This document shows, in pieces, positions 24,671-27,833 of a DNA stretch of 27,833 nucleotides; position 1 is the stretch's first letter; each line of letters starts with the position of its first letter. Origin of the DNA: JBEBGV01 sp040081265. GTDB taxonomy: Bacteria; Acidobacteriota; Vicinamibacteria; Vicinamibacterales; UBA2999. Location of the stretch: NCBI GenBank assembly GCA_040081265.1, contig JBEBGV010000061.1, positions 1 to 27,833 of the forward strand, read 5' to 3'. Made by a program: the position numbers and the translations under genes. The notes under the pieces were generated by a model. That model did not search any database and was not told the DNA's origin. It saw only the letters and a list, made by a program, of their open reading frames with translations.

Positions 24671-25606
24671 TCAAGGCCGGTAGACGGCAACGTCCTCTCC
24701 GATGACAAACCTCATAAGATCCTCGCCAACGGCAAGAGGACCAGCATAAGTCGTGCGTGTTCGCCTGATGACCTCGGCGAGATCGACTCCACGGAGCACA
24801 ATGTGGGAATACACCGCGAGCTTCGGCCGAACCTGCTGAAACACGGTGCCCGCCTCTGCAGCGTCGACATGAAAGGTCTTGACGACCGCAGTCCGCGGGT
24901 TCTGCTTCAGGACCGCATCGCTGGCCTGGTAGATCTCGTGGATCAAGAGGTTTGTGCCGGTCGCAGCCTTGATGAGCTCGGGGGAGACTTGAGTATCCCC
25001 AGACAACACAACCGACCGACCGCGATAGTCGATTCGATACCCGTAGGCGGGAGCAATCGCCCGATGATCGACTCTAATAGCGGTGACACGAACGCCATCT
25101 CGCTCATAGACAACGCCAGGCTCGATATCGCGCGCGTTGATCTGGGCACCAGCGGCCGACAACTGCCCGGCATTTTCCTCCACTCGAACCTGAAGGTCGA
25201 CCGCAAACGCTTGCTTTAACGAAGCCATCATTTGAATCGTGCCCGTAGGACCGAAGATGTCCCAGGGACGAGTCCGTGCCGATATAAGCCATCCAGTCAG
25301 CCACACGTCGGGAATCCCAACGATGTGATCGGAGTGCAGATGCGTCAGGAAGATCGCATCGATTTGGCCGGCTGTGACACCGGCTTGCGACAGGCGCTGG
25401 TGGGCGCCTCGACCCACGTCAAATACTAAGGTCTGGGTGCCGGCTTGGACCAAGGTGCTCGGTCCGAAGCGGTCCATGGCCGGTGTGGGTGACCCAGTGC
25501 CCAGGAGCGTCACCACGATGTCTTGCGCGCGAAGGCTTTCAGCCGATCCAAGTAACACGAACACGAGGATGATCCCCGTTAGTCTGGCTCTCATTCGAAC
25601 GGGCAT
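24671..25606 (-). CDS. exported metallo-beta-lactamase-fold hydrolase (RNase Z-like subgroup)
   Basis: A 311-residue zinc hydrolase with a signal peptide (1-28, cut near LRAQD). The MBL fold starts VVTLLGTGSPTPAMDRFGPS, the zinc motif is THLHSDH (88-94), a further ligand lies in VLSGDTQVS and the last histidine block is YSHIVLRG. This layout is that of RNase Z/arylsulfatase-like enzymes; because it is exported, tRNA processing is excluded, and an ester or phosphodiester substrate in the periplasm is more likely. The ATG at 25606 is chosen by signal-peptide shape; the frame stays open up to an ATG at 25645 inside the neighbouring attC core. It is the gene of the second complete cassette. Confidence 0.88.
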   Translation of the reverse strand: MPVRMRARLTGIILVFVLLGSAESLRAQDIVVTLLGTGSPTPAMDRFGPSTLVQAGTQTLVFDVGRGAHQRLSQAGVTAGQIDAIFLTHLHSDHIVGIPDVWLTGWLISARTRPWDIFGPTGTIQMMASLKQAFAVDLQVRVEENAGQLSAAGAQINARDIEPGVVYERDGVRVTAIRVDHRAIAPAYGYRIDYRGRSVVLSGDTQVSPELIKAATGTNLLIHEIYQASDAVLKQNPRTAVVKTFHVDAAEAGTVFQQVRPKLAVYSHIVLRGVDLAEVIRRTRTTYAGPLAVGEDLMRFVIGEDVAVYRP

Positions 25607-25641
25607 TGATCTTTCGGACCTCTCAATACGAATCCTAAGCG

Positions 25642-25752
25642 GCATAACGCCGTGCCGCTCACCTGCGGCACGCGCGCGTCAACGATAGCACCGCGCGCGA
25701 GGGTCACGCGCGAGCGGGCCCCGGTTCCGTCTGGCGCAGCGGCCCGTTGGCA
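25642..25752 (-). other. attC-like site 3, degraded
   Basis: The left box GCATAAC (25642-25648) is intact and complementary to the end of site 2. The right box is imperfect (best candidate GTTGGCA at 25746-25752, expected GTTAGGC). A perfect 8-bp hairpin (CGTGCCGC, 6-base loop, GCGGCACG) and long CG-rich inverted stretches occur inside, but the usual full-length pairing is poor. The 3' end of the preceding gene runs into it. Probably an eroded or rearranged site of 111 bases. Confidence 0.5.
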
Positions 25753-26069
25753 GCGCTGTTCGTTGCTAGCTCTCCAAGAGGCGCCACGCGCAGGTCGTCC
25801 CGCTCGCACCACCAGGAGCCATCCCGAAACCACAACGGATGCGCATGTCGCGGGCAGCGCGGCCACGCCGTGTCGACGAATCCATCATGGATGTCCTGTT
25901 GCGTATCCTCGACGACACGCTGAAAGTAGGTCTGGGCGTCAGAGATGAACTGCCGAAGTCGGACCGCGTTGTTCAGGGCTAGATAGTCGTGACCAGCTCC
26001 GACCGTTGCGTGCAAGTCGTTCACAAGCAACTGGACGACTCGAGCCTGTTCAACATCGGCAATGGCCAT
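25704..26069 (-). CDS. small zinc-ribbon-like protein, unknown
   Basis: A 121-residue protein. The first 60 residues look helical (AVRLRQFISDAQTYFQRVVEDTQQDI) and are followed by WPRCPRHAHPLWFRDGSWWCERDD, a pattern with two cysteines and histidines that resembles a small zinc-binding knuckle found in other uncharacterised bacterial proteins. The last 20 residues (from LATNSAAN) are encoded inside the degraded attC and are probably not conserved. The ATG at 26069 lies about 20 bases from the cassette boundary at site 4, a short leader typical of integron cassettes. Function unknown. Confidence 0.65.
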   Translation of the reverse strand: MAIADVEQARVVQLLVNDLHATVGAGHDYLALNNAVRLRQFISDAQTYFQRVVEDTQQDIHDGFVDTAWPRCPRHAHPLWFRDGSWWCERDDLRVAPLGELATNSAANGPLRQTEPGPARA

Positions 26070-26083
26070 CTGTTATGAAGTCT

Positions 26084-26162
26084 GCCTAACGGTCCGGCTC
26101 ACGCGCGCCGGGAAGCGGCGCGAGAGCGACGCGTCGGCGTCGCGTGCAGCCGGATATTATGC
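26084..26162 (-). other. attC site 4
   Basis: Plus-strand boxes GCCTAAC (26084-26090) and ATTATGC (26156-26162, one change from GTTATGC), 79 bases. CCGGCTCACGCGCGCCG pairs with CGGCGTCGCGTGCAGCCGG with two extra bases on one arm. The stop codon TAA of the antitoxin gene lies inside the second box. Confidence 0.85.
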
Positions 26163-26381
26163 CGTTCGTTTCGACACGACTTGCTTTTCGGCAATCTCAA
26201 GCAGCAGTCGCAACGCCCGGTTTACCGACGACGAATCCGGGAAAGCTTTGGCCACGTCGGCATCGAGCAAGACCACGTTCGTTCCGGCTTGGTACGCGGC
26301 GTGATGTTTGCCGCGGACGCCGCCCGTGAAGTCGTACTCTGGCCGAAGGTCGTCAGTTTCTTGATTCTTGATCTGACTCAT
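26157..26381 (-). CDS. antitoxin partner of BrnT-type toxin
   Basis: A 74-residue protein with LRPEYDFTGGVRGKHHAAY and GTNVVLLDADVAKAFPDSSSVNRALRLLLEIAE. This is a widespread antitoxin family with a C-terminal helix pair (FP...VN.ALR.LL), often seen with small toxin genes, and it is not the classical BrnA sequence. The ATG at 26381 lies inside the 3' end of the toxin gene (29-base overlap in another frame), so the two are translationally linked. The antitoxin comes second, the reverse of many type II pairs but usual for BrnT systems. Its stop codon TAA is supplied by the attC core box. Confidence 0.8.
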   Translation of the reverse strand: MSQIKNQETDDLRPEYDFTGGVRGKHHAAYQAGTNVVLLDADVAKAFPDSSSVNRALRLLLEIAEKQVVSKRTA

Positions 26382-26640
26382 ATGTTCTACGTTCTTTGGG
26401 CTCCGCCACCCGAGCATGGATGATCCGGATTCTGCCCTCGCGTTCAGTGTACGCCACGACCAAGACGCGGTCTGTCGCCGATAACCCCAAGCTGAGAAAT
26501 CGTGCTTCACCCTCCGAATGCGCGGGATCCGGAATCGTCACTTCGAGCGGATCGCCGAAGATCGTAGACGCCTCCACGAAGTCGACTCCGTGCTTCGTGA
26601 GATTCTCGGCCGCCTTCTCCGGATCCCATTCGAATTCCAC
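26353..26640 (-). CDS. brnT: BrnT family ribonuclease toxin
   Basis: A 95-residue toxin of a type II toxin-antitoxin pair; BrnT proteins are RelE-fold mRNA ribonucleases held inactive by the antitoxin. The sequence matches the family along its length: FEWDPEKAAENLTKHGVDFVEASTIFGDPLEVTIPDPAHSEGEARF, LVVAYTEREGRIRIIHARVAEPKERRTYE, including the conserved Lys-His pair and the RII.AR...ERR.YE end. The start is GTG at 26640 with a weak ribosome site, 38 bases inside the cassette boundary. It is followed by an overlapping antitoxin gene. TA pairs are common stabilisers of large integron arrays. Confidence 0.92.
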   Translation of the reverse strand: MEFEWDPEKAAENLTKHGVDFVEASTIFGDPLEVTIPDPAHSEGEARFLSLGLSATDRVLVVAYTEREGRIRIIHARVAEPKERRTYESDQESRN

Positions 26641-26671
26641 AGCGAGAGTCTATCGTCGTCCGTTCAGATCG

Positions 26672-26740
26672 GCATAACGTCAGGCATCAGCCGCAGCGCG
26701 GCACATTCGGGCGCGCTGTCGGCTGCATGCCCAGTTGGGC
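26672..26740 (-). other. attC site 5
   Basis: Plus-strand boxes GCATAAC (26672-26678) and GTTGGGC (26734-26740), 69 bases. In minus orientation GGCATGCAGCCGACAGCGCG pairs with CGCGCTGCGGCTGATGCC, leaving a G and an A unpaired on the 5' arm. This is the cleanest attC of the window. The next gene stops 9 bases away. Confidence 0.92.
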
Positions 26741-26749
26741 TGTCCATTG

Positions 26750-27598
26750 CTAGGCACGAGCGCGGTGCGCCCGAAGGAACGAGCGTATCTGACGAACCGC
26801 CACTGGAATCCGCTCCGGTGGCTCCTTCCAGGGGAACATGCTCATTTCCGCATTTGGTGCCAGCATCGCGCTTTCGATTGCCACCGTCGGTGAGTGTGCC
26901 GGTGTGTCATCGGGCAGGATGAGAACTGGTGTCTGGCACGTGCGTACAAAATCTCGCGTAACGGTGTAGACGAAGTCGACGTTGCGATACATCTTCGCTA
27001 AGAACCTGTCGACCATCTCCATCGTGATGTCTGGACGTCGCTTGACCAAGTCCGGACCCCAGCCCGCCATATTGGTGTCATAGGAGAGAGTCGGCAGCTC
27101 GGGCCGAAATCCGCTGGGCTGTGCGAGCACGGCTGCCACGACTCGATTGGGAGCCCGCTTCAAGAGATTCCAGATGAATGGCCCACCGATACAGAACCCG
27201 AGCACCATGAACCGGTCGATTCCCAGGTGGTCCATCAACCCAATGTGATCGTCGGTGTGTGCGTCCCACGGTCGATCGACTTCCAATGGACCAGAAGACT
27301 GCCCCGGATTGGCGTTGCGCAAGTCCGCGGCGATACAGCGGTACTCCCCCTTGAACTCGTCGATCGCGTTGAACGGATTCGTGAGGCCCGCAATGGTCGA
27401 ATTCAGCCCGCCGCCGGCAATGAGCAGCACGGGGAATCCATCCCCGAACTCCTCATAGCGGATGCGAACCACGCCCCGTTCGTAGAAGCGCATTGGACCA
27501 CTGCCTTGCGGAGCCGACTGAGCAAATATGCGTGGCGCAGCGGCCATCGCGGTCGCCGTCGCTCCAGCCTTCAATATCTTGCGTCTGGTCAGGTCCAT
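26750..27598 (-). CDS. Tat-exported alpha/beta hydrolase with Cys nucleophile
   Basis: A 282-residue hydrolase whose N-terminus carries a twin-arginine signal (LTRRKILKAGATATAM, cut near FAQSA). The fold is standard: YEEFGDGFPVLLIAGGG, AADLRNANPGQSSG, and the nucleophile elbow LGFCIGGPF with Cys136 in place of the usual Ser, as in a recognised GxCxGG subgroup. The acid is probably in PVLILPDDTPAHS. The usual C-terminal catalytic histidine is not obvious in the last block (PWKEPPERIPVAVRQIRSFLRAH). The ATG at 27598 has GGAGAGGG upstream. By position and strand it is the next integron cassette, with attC site 5 at its 3' end. Substrate unknown. Confidence 0.88.
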   Translation of the reverse strand: MDLTRRKILKAGATATAMAAAPRIFAQSAPQGSGPMRFYERGVVRIRYEEFGDGFPVLLIAGGGLNSTIAGLTNPFNAIDEFKGEYRCIAADLRNANPGQSSGPLEVDRPWDAHTDDHIGLMDHLGIDRFMVLGFCIGGPFIWNLLKRAPNRVVAAVLAQPSGFRPELPTLSYDTNMAGWGPDLVKRRPDITMEMVDRFLAKMYRNVDFVYTVTRDFVRTCQTPVLILPDDTPAHSPTVAIESAMLAPNAEMSMFPWKEPPERIPVAVRQIRSFLRAHRARA

Positions 27599-27833
27599 AT
27601 TCGCCGCCCTCTCCGCTATAGGCCTCAGTAGTCGTCAGCCCTAACTACTATTCGGCTGATCGGCATAGCCCGATACGCGCCGGCGCCCGCAGTATATGGG
27701 CCGCCTTCTTCGGCGGCAAGACACTCGCGGGACCTGTGTCAAAGCTCGTTAGAAATGTCCCCTGGGTTAACTCGATAGAAATGTCCCCTCTGTGATCATC
27801 GATCCGCGACCCGCCACAACGGGACATCAGCGC
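27599..27833. other. right-edge region without a supported gene
   Basis: No gene-like frame is visible. GCCCTAAC at 27638-27645 may be a damaged attC box (one extra T compared with GCCCAAC, the complement expected from site 5), but no matching right box is convincing. A 6-bp hairpin GCCGCC/GGCGGC is at 27700-27717. The last 90 bases carry the direct repeats listed separately. Confidence 0.5.
27745..27789. repeat. paired 19-base direct repeats, possible insertion-sequence end
   Basis: CTCGTTAGAAATGTCCCCT (27745-27763) and CTCGATAGAAATGTCCCCT (27771-27789) differ at one base and are spaced by 26 bases. Repeated TAGAAATGTCC units near an end are what I recall for IS21-type elements, which have multiple terminal repeats. 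The element itself would lie beyond the right edge. Assignment to IS21 is tentative. Confidence 0.5.

Larger units (their letters stand above)
23397..26740 (-). mobile_element. integron gene-cassette array (chromosomal integron or integrase-less attC cluster)
   Basis: Five attC-like sites spaced 0.5-1.2 kb apart each lie directly 3' of a minus-strand gene. The four clear sites fold into long hairpins with two extra bases on the arm that is 5' in minus orientation, the same asymmetry as known attC sites. Neighbouring sites end and begin with complementary core boxes: GTTAGCC with GGCTAAC, GTTATGC with GCATAAC, ATTATGC with GCATAAC (one mismatch). The cassettes contain one gene each or a toxin-antitoxin pair. 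No integrase (intI) or attI is inside the window; with this polarity they would lie beyond the right edge. Confidence 0.85.

Noticed and set aside
25607..25645. Upstream ATG of the MBL-fold gene inside the attC core
   Set aside because: In frame, but it lacks a ribosome site and would put 13 charged residues before a good signal peptide; the start at 25606 is preferred.
27638..27754. Sixth attC from GCCCTAAC to GTTAGAA
   Set aside because: The left box has an extra base, the right box breaks the consensus, and no long imperfect hairpin could be drawn; mentioned only as a possible remnant.
1..27833. CRISPR arrays
   Set aside because: No regularly spaced 25-40 base repeats with unique spacers; the only regular repeats are heptamers and the attC sites, which differ from each other in sequence.

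Overview
The window is GC-rich bacterial chromosome and most resembles an acidobacterium of the Vicinamibacteria type. This is an inference from gene style: a class D sortase with an LPATA substrate, a PEP-CTERM tail, a carboxypeptidase-regulatory-like secreted protein, many exported enzymes, and GTG starts with ATGA overlaps. No rRNA or other decisive phylogenetic marker is present.

Layout. 1-6954: an exported peroxiredoxin with a terminator, then a five-gene peptide ABC importer of the Yej (microcin C/oligopeptide) type: lipoprotein receptor, YejB-like and YejE-like permeases, and two separate ATPases, the last four genes joined by ATGA overlaps. 6893-8182 (minus): a class D sortase and one cell-surface substrate ending in LPATA. 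8404-9167: a TPR lipoprotein and tRNA-Thr(CGT). 9184-12676: an island-like stretch beside the tRNA, with an N-terminally short tyrosine recombinase and four uncharacterised genes, one with an HNH-like cysteine/histidine pattern. It is followed by a headless PEP-CTERM gene remnant (12692-12880). 12920-20740: core-type genes, namely a small membrane protein, a secreted regulatory-like protein, two convergent AI-2E-family permeases, a CPA2 cation/proton antiporter with an RCK domain, rsmE, a large secreted protein and a pirin. 20743-23367 (minus): SnoaL-like, DUF4256, lipoprotein and amidohydrolase genes.

23397-26740 is the most notable part: an integron gene-cassette array read on the minus strand. 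Four clear attC sites and one degraded site lie directly 3' of minus-strand genes. The clear sites have core boxes of the RYYYAAC...GTTRRRY type, long imperfect hairpins, and two extra-helical bases on the same arm. The terminal box of one site is complementary to the first box of the next, as site-specific cassette insertion produces. Cassettes carry exported alpha/beta hydrolases, an exported metallo-beta-lactamase-fold hydrolase, a small zinc-ribbon-like protein and a BrnT-type toxin-antitoxin pair. No integron integrase is visible, so this is either the inner part of a chromosomal integron or a cluster of attC sites lacking an integrase. The right edge (27745-27789) has paired direct repeats that look like the end of an insertion sequence.

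Imperfect heptanucleotide tandem repeats occur at four places (4-17, 705-739, 5909-5931, 19782-19826). One of them lies inside the 5' end of an ATPase gene.
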